6,827 bases of DNA from positions 1-6,827 of the forward strand of contig CAMLOR010000184.1 of NCBI GenBank assembly GCA_946481615.1. Reading direction: 5' to 3'. The DNA is from an uncultured Aquimonas sp. Its GTDB lineage: Bacteria > Pseudomonadota > Gammaproteobacteria > Xanthomonadales > Xanthomonadaceae. Under the pieces are notes generated by a model. It worked only from the letters and a program-made list of their open reading frames with translations. It did no database searches and was not told where the DNA came from. This document shows positions 1 to 6,451 of this stretch, one piece after another (positions within the stretch are counted from its first letter, which is position 1; every line of letters starts with the position of its first letter). Position numbers and translations under genes: made by a program.

Positions 1-22
1 CACAGTATCCAACGGAACGCCG

Positions 23-889
23 ATGCCCGCCCGCCTCCTGGACGGCAAGAAGATCGCCGACGAACTGCTGCTGCAACTGCGGGAGCGCGTGCAGGCGCGC
101 ATCGCCAGGGGACGTTCGCGACCCGGCCTGGCCGTGGTGCTGGTGGGCGACGATCCGGCCTCGGCGGTCTACGTGCGCAACAAGCGCCGCGCCGTCGAGC
201 GCGTGGGATTCGCTTCCTACGATCACGACCTGCCGGCCGGCACGCCGGAATCCGAGCTGCACGGGCTGATCGACCGCCTCAACGCCGATCCGCGCGTGCA
301 CGGCATCCTGCTGCAGCTGCCGCTGCCCGATGGCATCGACGCCACGCCCATCATCAACCGCATCCATCCCGACAAGGACGTGGACGGTTTCAACGCCGCC
401 AACGTCGGCAAGCTCGCCTTGCGCCAGCCCGGCCTGCGCCCGTGCACGCCCAAGGGCGTGATGACGTTGCTGGCGCACACCGACCGCCCCGTGCGCGGCC
501 GCGAGGCCGTCGTGGTGGGCGTGAGCAATCACGTCGGCCGGCCGCTCGCGCTCGAACTGCTGATCGCCGGCTGCACCACCACGACCTGTCACAAGTTCAC
601 GCCGCGCGAGACATTGCGCCGTCACGTGGGCATGGCAGATATCGTGGTGGTGGCCGTGGGCCGGCCGAATCTCGTGCCGGGCGAATGGATCAAGCCGGGT
701 GCAGTGGTGGTGGATGTGGGCATCAACCGTCTCGAGGATGGCACGCTGGTCGGCGACGTCGGTTTCGCGGCCGCGCGCGAGCGCGCGGCGTGGATCACGC
801 CGGTGCCGGGCGGGGTAGGGCCGATGACGGTGGCCACGCTGATGGAAAACACGCTGGAGGCCGCCGAACTGGCGGATGCGCGCGCATGA
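23..889 (+). CDS. folD: Bifunctional methylenetetrahydrofolate dehydrogenase / methenyltetrahydrofolate cyclohydrolase FolD
   Basis: Cytosolic enzyme of one-carbon metabolism. It oxidises 5,10-methylene-THF with NADP+ to methenyl-THF and hydrolyses that to 10-formyl-THF, the formyl donor for purines and initiator tRNA. The 288-residue length is normal for the family. The catalytic set is intact: Y50 and K54 in YVRNK, Q98 in LLQLPLP and D121 in KDVDGF, at or very near the E. coli FolD numbering as I recall it. The Rossmann NADP segment is [11 protein letters not shown] at about 164-174 (H where many homologues have I), and the C-terminal signature PGGVGPMT is at 262-269. The ATG at 23 gives the usual MPA-L-DGK start, with a weak purine-rich CGGAA about 5 bases upstream. 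The stop overlaps the next start as ATGA, so folD appears to be the first gene of the transporter operon, or at least co-transcribed with it. Any promoter lies left of the window. Function is firm. Confidence 0.97.
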   Translation: MPARLLDGKKIADELLLQLRERVQARIARGRSRPGLAVVLVGDDPASAVYVRNKRRAVERVGFASYDHDLPAGTPESELHGLIDRLNADPRVHGILLQLPLPDGIDATPIINRIHPDKDVDGFNAANVGKLALRQPGLRPCTPKGVMTLLAHTDRPVRGREAVVVGVSNHVGRPLALELLIAGCTTTTCHKFTPRETLRRHVGMADIVVVAVGRPNLVPGEWIKPGAVVVDVGINRLEDGTLVGDVGFAAARERAAWITPVPGGVGPMTVATLMENTLEAAELADARA

Positions 890-1755
890 CTCTCGCCGTA
901 TCTGCCGTCGGTCGACTGCATCGCACGCTCGCGCTGCTGGCCTGCATCGCGCTCGGCGGCTGCGCCAGCCTGGCGCAGCGCGCGGCCGACGATTTCGCCG
1001 CCAATCTCGGCAAGGCGGTTCTCGACCAGGACGATCCGGCCACCGTGCGCGACGGCCTGCCGGCCTATCTGCTGCTGCTCGATGCGATGGCGACGGGAAA
1101 TCCGGAAAGCGCCGGCGCGCATCGCGCCGCGGCCGATCTGTACGCCTCGTATGCCGGCAGCTTCGTGAGCGATCCGGCGCGCGCCGCCACGCTCGCCGCG
1201 CGCGCACAGCGCTATGCACGCACCGCGACCTGCCTCGATGCGAAACCGCTGTGCGAGGCATTGGATCGCCCGTACGACGAGTTCGCGGCACAAGTGGCGG
1301 CGAGCGGGAACGTCGCCGTGCTGTACTCGCTGGGTGGCGCCTGGGCCGCGTGGGTGCAGACCCACAGCGAGGATTTCGCCGCCATCGCCGACATTCCCAA
1401 GGTGGAGGCGCTGCTGCAGCGTGTGGTCGAACTCGATCCGACGCACGACCGCGGCTTGCCGTGGGTCTATCTGGGCGTGCTCAATTCGTTGCGCCCCGAA
1501 GCCGTGGGCGGCAAGCCCGAAGCCGGGCGCGCCGCCTTCGAGCGCGCCATCGCGCAGTCCGATGGACGCAATCTGTTCGCCAAGACCCTGTTCGCGCGTT
1601 GGTATGCACGGCTCGTCTTCGACCAGGAATTGCACGATCGTCTGTTGAACGAAGTGCTGGCCGCCGAACCGCGGGCCGAGGGCTTCACGCTGATCAACAC
1701 CCTGGCCCAACAGCAGGCACGCGAGCTGCTCGCCACTTCCAAGGACTATTTCTGA
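886..1755 (+). CDS. tatT: TRAP transporter TatT-component family lipoprotein (TPR-like accessory protein)
   Basis: A 289-residue lipoprotein of the TatT family (T. pallidum Tp0956 type), the accessory subunit of TPR-associated TRAP transporters. In Treponema it forms a pore-perforated trimer and binds the substrate-binding protein tightly (family knowledge). Seen here: a signal peptide with hydrophobic core at about 14-23 and lipobox LGGC with Cys at 26. The +2 residue is Ala, so Asp-type inner-membrane retention is not expected and outer-membrane anchoring is likely (inference). The mature part matches family features I recognise: [61 protein letters not shown] and [14 protein letters not shown]. 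These are helical repeats of TPR-like character. The ATG at 886 overlaps the folD stop (ATGA); the frame stays open upstream, but that part is an Arg/Gly-rich shadow of folD. GGCGGA about 9 bases upstream is a modest ribosome site. The gene overlaps the dctP-like gene by one base. Confidence 0.9.
   Translation: MTLAVSAVGRLHRTLALLACIALGGCASLAQRAADDFAANLGKAVLDQDDPATVRDGLPAYLLLLDAMATGNPESAGAHRAAADLYASYAGSFVSDPARAATLAARAQRYARTATCLDAKPLCEALDRPYDEFAAQVAASGNVAVLYSLGGAWAAWVQTHSEDFAAIADIPKVEALLQRVVELDPTHDRGLPWVYLGVLNSLRPEAVGGKPEAGRAAFERAIAQSDGRNLFAKTLFARWYARLVFDQELHDRLLNEVLAAEPRAEGFTLINTLAQQQARELLATSKDYF
1741..1745 (+). promoter_or_regulatory. Ribosome binding site of the dctP-like gene
   Basis: AAGGA lies 9 bases before the ATG at 1755, inside the last codons of the TatT gene. 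It is the clearest Shine-Dalgarno within the transporter operon. Together with the TGATG stop/start overlap it fixes the start of the binding-protein gene. It may raise translation of the binding protein above that of its neighbours, which TRAP systems commonly need (inference). Confidence 0.6.
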
Positions 1756-2732
1756 TGCGTACGTTCCTGTTCGGCCTGTTGTCGCTGCTGGCGTTCGCGG
1801 CGAACGCGCAGTCCACGCTCAAGATCGCCAGCCTCGCGCCCGACGGCTCGCTCTGGATGAAGGAGATGCGCGCCGCCGGCGATGCCATCGCCAAGGGCAC
1901 CGAAGGCCGCGTCACGATCAAGTTCTATCCCGGCGGCGTGATGGGCAACGACGCCGTGGTGCTGCGCAAGATCCGCCTCGGCCAGCTGCAGGGCGGCGCC
2001 TTCACCGGCAGCGAACTGACGCTCGTCTACAAGGACGCGCAGGTCTACAGCCTGCCGTTCCTGTTCCGCGACTATGCGCAGGTCGATGCGGTGCGCGCGA
2101 AGATCGATCCGCTGCTGGTGCAGGGCTTCGCGCAGAACGGCTTCCGGATCGTGGGCATCAGCGGCGTGGGCTTCGCCTATCTCATGGGCACGAAGCCCAT
2201 CGTCACGCGCGACGATCTGCGGTCGGCCAAGGTGTGGGTGCCGCAGAACGACCGCATCGCGGAGGAAACCTTCAAGGCCGGCGGCATCGAGCCGATCCCG
2301 TTGCCACTGGGCGATGTGTTCACCGCGCTGCAGACCGGCCTCGTCGACACCGTCGGCAACACCACGGCCGGCGCCATCGCGCTGCAGTGGCACACCAAGG
2401 TGAAGCATCTGTTCGACCTGCCGCTGACCTATGTCGTCGGCTACGTCGCCGTGGACCAGAAAGCGTTCGACAAACTTTCGGAAGCCGATCGTGCCACCGT
2501 GATCGCGGCCTTCGGCGAAGGCGCCAAACGCATCGATGCCGGCAACCGCAAGGCCGATGCCGAGGCGCGCGCCGTGCTCGAGAAGCAGGGCGTCACCGCC
2601 GTCGCGCCGCCTGCCGAAGACGTCGCTTACTGGACCGAGGTCGGCGCGAAGGTGACGCAGCAGCTGGTGGACGAAGGCGCGCTGTCGGCCGAGACGCTGG
2701 CCGCGGTGAAGGGCGCGCTGGGTTCGCAATGA
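1755..2732 (+). CDS. dctP: TRAP transporter periplasmic substrate-binding protein, DctP family (TatP-like)
   Basis: The periplasmic receptor that captures the ligand and delivers it to the DctQM membrane complex. It is 325 residues long, normal for DctP. A Sec signal peptide covers 1-18 (hydrophobic FLFGLLSLLAFA, cleavage after ANA, mature protein starting QSTLKIASLAPDGS). DctP-fold landmarks follow: FYPGGVMGND at 57-66, LPFLFRDYAQVDAV at 100-113, GDVFTALQTGLVDTV at 186-200 and LTYVVGYVAVDQKAF at 224-238. In classical members the stretch here reading KVWVP (159-163) is K-x-R-V-P, whose Arg binds the ligand carboxylate (R147 in Haemophilus SiaP). Here it is W161, so an acidic ligand bound in the usual way is unlikely. 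The ATG overlaps the tatT stop by one base (TGATG) and is preceded by AAGGA. The 3' end overlaps dctQ (ATGA). Family is firm; the ligand is unknown, and the T. pallidum homologue has a hydrophobic cleft. Confidence 0.94.
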   Translation: MRTFLFGLLSLLAFAANAQSTLKIASLAPDGSLWMKEMRAAGDAIAKGTEGRVTIKFYPGGVMGNDAVVLRKIRLGQLQGGAFTGSELTLVYKDAQVYSLPFLFRDYAQVDAVRAKIDPLLVQGFAQNGFRIVGISGVGFAYLMGTKPIVTRDDLRSAKVWVPQNDRIAEETFKAGGIEPIPLPLGDVFTALQTGLVDTVGNTTAGAIALQWHTKVKHLFDLPLTYVVGYVAVDQKAFDKLSEADRATVIAAFGEGAKRIDAGNRKADAEARAVLEKQGVTAVAPPAEDVAYWTEVGAKVTQQLVDEGALSAETLAAVKGALGSQ

Positions 2733-3214
2733 TCGAACGCTGGCGGCAGCGGTTGCACCGGGCGGAGAACGCGCTGCTGGCGGCGATGCTGCTGGCCCTG
2801 CTGCTGCTGTCGGTGCTGCAGATCGGGCTGCGGTTGTTCTTCGAGACCGGGCTGACCTGGGCCGAACCGCTGTCGCGCATGGGCGTGCTGTGGGTGGCGC
2901 TGCTCGGCGCGCTGGGCGCGACGCGGCAGCGCCAGCACATCATGATCGACGTCTTCCAGCGCATCGCCGGGCCGCGCGTGCGGCGCGCGCTGTGGACGCT
3001 CACGCAGCTCGCCGCGGCCGTGGTCGCCGGCCTGCTGGCGTATTTCGGCGCGGGGCTGGTGGGGCTGGAGCGCGAAGCGCCGGTGCCGTTCGTGCTCGGC
3101 ATCCCGAGCTGGATGCCGATGCTGGTGTTGCCGCTGGGGTTCGGCCTGATGAGCCTGCGCTTCGTGACGGCGGCGCTGGCGGGGCCGCCGCAGCCGGGCG
3201 AGAACCTGCATTGA
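2729..3214 (+). CDS. dctQ: TRAP transporter small permease subunit, DctQ family
   Basis: The small inner-membrane subunit that pairs with DctM in the sodium-driven TRAP transporter. It has 161 residues and four predicted membrane helices at about 15-36, 50-67, 90-112 and 127-148, the usual DctQ layout. Family features are visible: TWAEPLSRMGVLWVALLGAL (43-62), the QHIMIDVF stretch (69-76, as in the common HI-x-x-D pattern), and GIPSWMPMLVLPLGFGLM (124-141). The N-terminal MIERWRQRLHRAE is positively charged, which suggests a cytoplasmic N-terminus. The ATG at 2729 overlaps the dctP stop (ATGA). No strong ribosome site is present (GAAGGG lies about 15 bases upstream), so translation probably depends on coupling to dctP. 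The frame is open further upstream, but that part is an Arg-rich shadow. Its own stop overlaps the dctM start. Confidence 0.92.
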   Translation: MIERWRQRLHRAENALLAAMLLALLLLSVLQIGLRLFFETGLTWAEPLSRMGVLWVALLGALGATRQRQHIMIDVFQRIAGPRVRRALWTLTQLAAAVVAGLLAYFGAGLVGLEREAPVPFVLGIPSWMPMLVLPLGFGLMSLRFVTAALAGPPQPGENLH

Positions 3215-4494
3215 GCGCGTCGCACCTGCTCGCGCTGTGTTTCGTGCTGCTGCTGGCCTTGTGCGGCATGCCGCTGTTCGCGGCGATCGCCAGCGTCGCG
3301 CTGCTGGGTTTCCACTTCGCCGGCTACGATCTGATCGCGGTCGCCGTGGAGTATTACCGCCTGGGCGACATGCCCGGGCTCATCGCCATCCCGTTGTTCA
3401 CGCTCGCAGGCTACGTGCTCAGCGAGAGCGGCGCGCCCAAGCGTCTGGTGCATCTGTCGGAGGCACTGCTCGGCTGGCTGCCCGGCGGCCTGGCCATCGT
3501 CGCACTGGTGACCTGCGCCTTCTTCACCGCTTTCACCGGCGCCAGCGGCATGACCATCGTCGCCATCGGCGCGCTGCTGTATCCGACGCTGCGCGCCGCG
3601 GGCTATCCGCAGCGCTATAGCCTCGGCCTCGTCACGTCGTCAGGCAGTCTGGGCCTGCTGTTCCCGCCCTCGCTGCCGCTGATCGTGTTCGGTTTCGTCG
3701 CCGGCCAGCTCGCCACCGAAATCCCGGTGACGATGGAAGACCTGTTCCTGGCCGGCCTGCTGCCCGGTTTCCTGATGATCGCCATCCTCGCGCTGCACGC
3801 GGTGTGGGTGGGGCGCGCGCTGCCGCGCCGCACGCGCATCGACGCGCGGGAACTGTGGGCGGCGCTGAAGGACGCGCGCTGGGAGCTGCCGCTGCCCTTC
3901 ATCGTGCTGGGCGGCATCTATTCCGGCCTGTTCGCCGCCAGCGAGGCGGCCGCCGTGACGGCGCTCTACGTGCTGGTGACCACGGTCCTGATCCGCCGCG
4001 AGATCGCCCTGGGGAAGCTGCCCGAGGTGATGGCGGAGGCCATGCGCCTGGTCGGCGCCATCCTCGTCATCCTCGGCGCCGCCATGGCGATGTCGAACTG
4101 GCTGGTCGACCAGGAAGTGCCGCGCAAGCTCTTCGAGTTCGTGCAGGCGCACGTCGACAGCGCCTTCGGCTTCCTGCTGCTGCTCAACGGCCTGTTGCTG
4201 CTGGTCGGCATGATGATGGACATCTTCTCGGCCATCGTCGTGCTCACGCCGTTGCTGCTGCCGGTGGCGGTGGGCTATGGCATCCATCCGGTGCATTTCG
4301 GCATCGTGATGCTGGCCAACCTGCAGATCGGCTACTTCATGCCGCCGATGGGCATGGATCTCGTCATCGCCGCCTACCGCTTCCGCAGCGACGTGCTGAC
4401 GCTGGCGCGCGCCTGCCTGCCGTTCTTCGTGCTGGTGGGGCTGGCGCTGCTCGTCATCACCTGGTGGCCGGGCCTGACGCTGGCCCTGCTGTAG
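3211..4494 (+). CDS. dctM: TRAP transporter large permease subunit, DctM family
   Basis: The large membrane subunit that carries the translocation path and is expected to couple substrate uptake to sodium. It has 427 residues, typical for the family, and is almost wholly hydrophobic with about a dozen membrane segments. Diagnostic stretches are FFTAFTGASG (104-113), SSGSLGLLFPPSLPLI (143-158, the glycine/PP motif of the first hairpin), MMMDIFSAIVVLTPLLLP (334-351) and NLQIGYFMPPMGMDL (370-384, the second PP motif). The start chosen is TTG at 3211, overlapping the dctQ stop as TTGA. It gives the normal N-terminus (SASHLLALCFVLLLALCGMPLF), and the only in-frame codons before it are Arg/Gly/Ala-rich shadow of dctQ. 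Later GTG (3244) or ATG (3268) starts would cut into the first helix. A weak GGGCGAG lies about 8 bases upstream. It is the last gene of the operon and converges on the sulfatase-family gene. Confidence 0.93.
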   Translation: MSASHLLALCFVLLLALCGMPLFAAIASVALLGFHFAGYDLIAVAVEYYRLGDMPGLIAIPLFTLAGYVLSESGAPKRLVHLSEALLGWLPGGLAIVALVTCAFFTAFTGASGMTIVAIGALLYPTLRAAGYPQRYSLGLVTSSGSLGLLFPPSLPLIVFGFVAGQLATEIPVTMEDLFLAGLLPGFLMIAILALHAVWVGRALPRRTRIDARELWAALKDARWELPLPFIVLGGIYSGLFAASEAAAVTALYVLVTTVLIRREIALGKLPEVMAEAMRLVGAILVILGAAMAMSNWLVDQEVPRKLFEFVQAHVDSAFGFLLLLNGLLLLVGMMMDIFSAIVVLTPLLLPVAVGYGIHPVHFGIVMLANLQIGYFMPPMGMDLVIAAYRFRSDVLTLARACLPFFVLVGLALLVITWWPGLTLALL

Positions 4495-4510
4495 CGTCGC
4501 ATCGCGACCA

Positions 4511-4534
4511 CCGTTCGGGGTGAGCCTGTCGAAC
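4511..4534. repeat. REP-like intergenic inverted-repeat motif
   Basis: A 24-base element with arms GTTCG (4513-4517) and CGAAC (4530-4534) around a 12-base centre, GGGTGAGCCTGT. On the minus strand its core reads GTTCGACAGGCTCA followed by CCCCGAAC. From memory, this matches a short motif scattered between genes in many proteobacterial genomes (TTCGACAGGCTCA followed by GGGCGAAC). It sits between two convergent genes, the usual place for such elements. It could act as an mRNA 3'-end stabiliser or terminator, but it has no T-tract. The match to the recurring family is recalled, not computed. Confidence 0.6.
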
Positions 4535-4540
4535 CCGTGC

Positions 4541-4561
4541 CTCGAGGCCGAACTCGGCGAG
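4541..4561. other. Small bulged hairpin between convergent genes
   Basis: CTC (4541-4543) pairs with GAG (4559-4561) and GCCG (4547-4550) pairs with CGGC (4555-4558), closing an AACT loop with a three-base GAG bulge on the left arm. It lies just after the repeat and 7 bases before the end of the minus-strand gene. It may help end transcription from one or both sides. There is no run of T on either strand, so it is not a standard intrinsic terminator, and a 7-pair stem can arise by chance at this GC content. Confidence 0.25.
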
Positions 4562-4568
4562 TCGCTGA

Positions 4569-6371
4569 CTAGCGGTTGCCAAGAATCCGCACCAGCTCCT
4601 GGATATCGCTGTCGAGCGCCCCGCGCTCGATGCGATCGCGGTGGATGCCATCCGCGATCGCCTGCCACTGCGGCGGCCGGTCGCCGATCCATTCGCTCTG
4701 GTCGCCGCGCAGCAGCAACGCGCCGTGGCCTTCGCCGAACCAGACATCGACGCGATTGCGCGCGTCGCCGCGCGCGTGAACCACCCAGGACGCAGGCTGC
4801 GGATCCGGCCGCAGGAAACGCCCCTGGTCGAGCCGCGTGCAACTTTCCGCGGCCGTGAGATCGGCGAGCGAAGGCAGCAAGTCGGTCTGCTGGAAGGCAC
4901 CGTCGACGGCGCCCGCCGGCAGTCCCGAATCGCCGACGATCACGAACGGCACCCGCGCGAAGGCTTCGGCGCCGTGCGTCGCGCGCTCCTCCGAATGCAG
5001 CGGCGTCATGCTGCGATGATCGCCCGTGATCATCAGCACGCCGTGCTCGAAGAAGCCGCGCTCGCGCAGTTCTCGCACGAAGCGGCCGACCTGCGCATCG
5101 ACGGCGCGGAACACCGCCGGCTCGTCGAGTTTCCCGGTGTCCTGCGCCACGAAGGGCGGGTGGCTCTGCACCGTGAGCGCGAAGGCGAAGAACGGCGTGG
5201 CGGCGTCGCGCTTGTCCATCCAGTCGAACAGTCGCAGATACAGCGCGCGGTCCTCGGCCGCGTCGAAGCCGTAGCGCGGCCAGCCCGCGTAGAACGGCGC
5301 TTCCGAGCCTTCGACATGATCGAAGCCCAGCGCTTCCAGCCAGGGACGCTTGTCGAGGAAGCCCAGATTGCCCGTCGTGAAGAAGGCGACTTCGTAGCCG
5401 GCGGCATGCAGGGGAAGGGCGACCGAGCGCTCCGGATCGTCGAAGCCCGCGAAGGCATCCGTGCTGCGGTAGCGGCCCACGGCCGGCACCGGCGCGCGCC
5501 CGGTGAGCAGCGCGATCAGGCCGGCGTCGGTCGAGAAACCGTTCGCGAAGAAGTGCGTGAACCAGGTGTTGCCGCGCGCGATGGCATCGAGTTCCGGCGT
5601 GAAATCCTTGGGCCCGCCGTGCAGCGCGCTCTGGTAGCTCGACAGCGATTCCACCGCCAGCACGATCAGGTCCGGCCGCCGTTGCCGCCCTTCGTGGCAT
5701 CGCGCGGCGAGCGTCGCGTCGCGGCGCGCCAGCGCTTCCACGAAAGCAGGCGAGTAGGGCGTGTTCACCGCCTGCGCGTGGTGCAGCTCCACCACGTTGA
5801 GGAAACCGTCCGCGTTGATGAAGGCCGGGTCGACCAGCCGCGTGCCGATCGCGAACAGCGCCGCGACGCCCGCCGCGACGCCCAGCCGGCGCGCCCAGCC
5901 CTTCGCCTGCGCCGTCGGCCACAGCGCCAGCAGCGTGCCGAGCAGTGCCACGATCGCGGCCACCAGCCAGAACGCGCCCGACGAGCGCAGCAGGGCGGCG
6001 ACGAAATCGCCGAAGGCCGCGCCTTCGCCGCCGAACTTGAACACGTCGAAGACATACAGGCGCATGCCCAGCGTCGCGAACACCGCCACGTCGGCCGCCA
6101 TCGCCAGCATCACGAGCAAGGCCGGCAGCACGAAGAACGTGCGCAGCCAGCGCGAGGCGGCCAGCGCCGCCAGCGCCAGGCAGCCCCAGGCCACCGCCAG
6201 CAGCACGGCATCGTGCCCCAGCACCGGCGCCACCAGGCAATAGCGGCAGCCCGCGCTGCCGGCCAGCGTCACGGTCACGAGGCCGGCGCGCAGTGCGCTG
6301 GCGGCCAGCAGCATGGCCGCCAGCCAGAGCAGGCCGAACGGAGGGCGGGGGCGGCGGGCGGAGTCGGGCAA
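4569..6371 (-). CDS. Membrane-anchored sulfatase-family protein, LTA synthase / MdoB-like phosphotransferase
   Basis: An inner-membrane enzyme of the alkaline-phosphatase/sulfatase superfamily, in the LtaS/MdoB group that moves phosphoglycerol or similar phospho-alcohol groups onto envelope glycans. It has 600 residues. About five membrane helices occupy residues 12-36, 50-72, 76-100, 132-151 and 162-178; a catalytic domain facing the periplasm runs from about 233 to the end. Key residues by analogy with LtaS: metal ligand E241 (VLAVES), nucleophile T281 (FSTDAG), H404 (QSHPPF) and metal ligands D451/H452 (ITGDHRSM); N335 and W344 lie in the TGNLGF...W region before LGFDHVEG. All look intact, so the enzyme should be active. 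The substrate cannot be read from the sequence; osmoregulated glucan or another periplasmic glycan is possible. Unusual: a CxxC (C42-C45) in the predicted first periplasmic loop. The TTG start at 6371 is uncertain because its ribosome site is poor; the next candidate, ATG at residue 20, would remove half of helix 1. The gene is divergent from guaB and convergent with dctM. Confidence 0.85.
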   Translation of the reverse strand: MPDSARRPRPPFGLLWLAAMLLAASALRAGLVTVTLAGSAGCRYCLVAPVLGHDAVLLAVAWGCLALAALAASRWLRTFFVLPALLVMLAMAADVAVFATLGMRLYVFDVFKFGGEGAAFGDFVAALLRSSGAFWLVAAIVALLGTLLALWPTAQAKGWARRLGVAAGVAALFAIGTRLVDPAFINADGFLNVVELHHAQAVNTPYSPAFVEALARRDATLAARCHEGRQRRPDLIVLAVESLSSYQSALHGGPKDFTPELDAIARGNTWFTHFFANGFSTDAGLIALLTGRAPVPAVGRYRSTDAFAGFDDPERSVALPLHAAGYEVAFFTTGNLGFLDKRPWLEALGFDHVEGSEAPFYAGWPRYGFDAAEDRALYLRLFDWMDKRDAATPFFAFALTVQSHPPFVAQDTGKLDEPAVFRAVDAQVGRFVRELRERGFFEHGVLMITGDHRSMTPLHSEERATHGAEAFARVPFVIVGDSGLPAGAVDGAFQQTDLLPSLADLTAAESCTRLDQGRFLRPDPQPASWVVHARGDARNRVDVWFGEGHGALLLRGDQSEWIGDRPPQWQAIADGIHRDRIERGALDSDIQELVRILGNR

Positions 6372-6384
6372 GCGGGGCTCGGGG

Positions 6385-6413
6385 TGCGTCGGGAAAGTCG
6401 GCGATGATACAAT
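6385..6413 (+). promoter_or_regulatory. guaB promoter with extended -10
   Basis: TACAAT at 6408-6413 is preceded by TG at 6405-6406, giving an extended -10 (TGA-TACAAT). This is the most AT-rich spot in the otherwise very GC-rich region. With a 17-base spacer the -35 hexamer would be TGCGTC (6385-6390), a poor match that the extended -10 could offset. Transcription would begin near 6420 and leave a leader of about 32 bases, with room for the ribosome site but no riboswitch. No clear PurR-type operator was recognised. Confidence 0.6.
6404..6409 (-). promoter_or_regulatory. Possible -10 box for the sulfatase-family gene
   Basis: Read on the minus strand this is TATCAT, a fair -10 hexamer. It would start transcription near 6397 and leave a leader of about 26 bases before the TTG at 6371. 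The matching -35 position (GGGTGC on the minus strand, 6427-6432) is poor. The box shares two bases with the guaB -10 on the other strand, so the two promoters would compete for polymerase. This is a weak call. Confidence 0.3.
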
Positions 6414-6437
6414 TTCGGGTTTATCCGCACCCTCGCC

Positions 6438-6442
6438 AGGAG
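6438..6442 (+). promoter_or_regulatory. Ribosome binding site of guaB
   Basis: AGGAG lies 9 bases before the ATG at 6452. It is the strongest Shine-Dalgarno in the window and supports both the guaB start and high expression of that gene. Confidence 0.8.
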
Positions 6443-6451
6443 TTCCGCGTC

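Noticed and set aside
856..860. GGAGG as ribosome site for the TatT gene
   Set aside because: It is 25 bases from the ATG at 886, too far for normal initiation, and encodes part of the FolD C-terminus. GGCGGA at 871-876 is better placed.
442..885. N-terminal extension of the TatT gene overlapping folD
   Set aside because: The frame is open, but the extension is Arg/Gly-rich shadow of folD. The ATG at 886 is followed directly by a signal peptide and lipobox.
622..1710. 362-codon minus-strand open frame across folD and tatT
   Set aside because: It crosses two real genes antisense and has no conserved motif; a composition shadow.
1746..2729. 327-codon minus-strand open frame covering almost exactly the dctP gene
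   Set aside because: The near-mirror coordinates arise because GC-ending codons give few stops in the antisense frame. The translation is Arg/Ala/His-rich with no known fold, while the plus strand encodes a full DctP with a signal peptide.
6161..6180. GCCAGCGCC-type short tandem repeat
   Set aside because: It encodes Leu/Ala-rich sequence of a membrane helix in the sulfatase-family protein and is explained by codon bias.
3640..6240. 866-codon open frame on the minus strand across dctM and the sulfatase-family gene
   Set aside because: Over dctM it is antisense to a clear TRAP permease, and over the sulfatase gene it is the wrong frame of the same strand. Its translation is Arg/Gly/Ala-rich, then Gln/His-rich, with no recognisable domain. 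Stop-free shadows are expected at this GC content.
4641..6407. 588-codon plus-strand open frame antisense to the sulfatase-family gene
   Set aside because: Arg/His/Gln/Glu-rich composition typical of an antisense shadow. The opposite strand carries all catalytic motifs of a known family and membrane helices.
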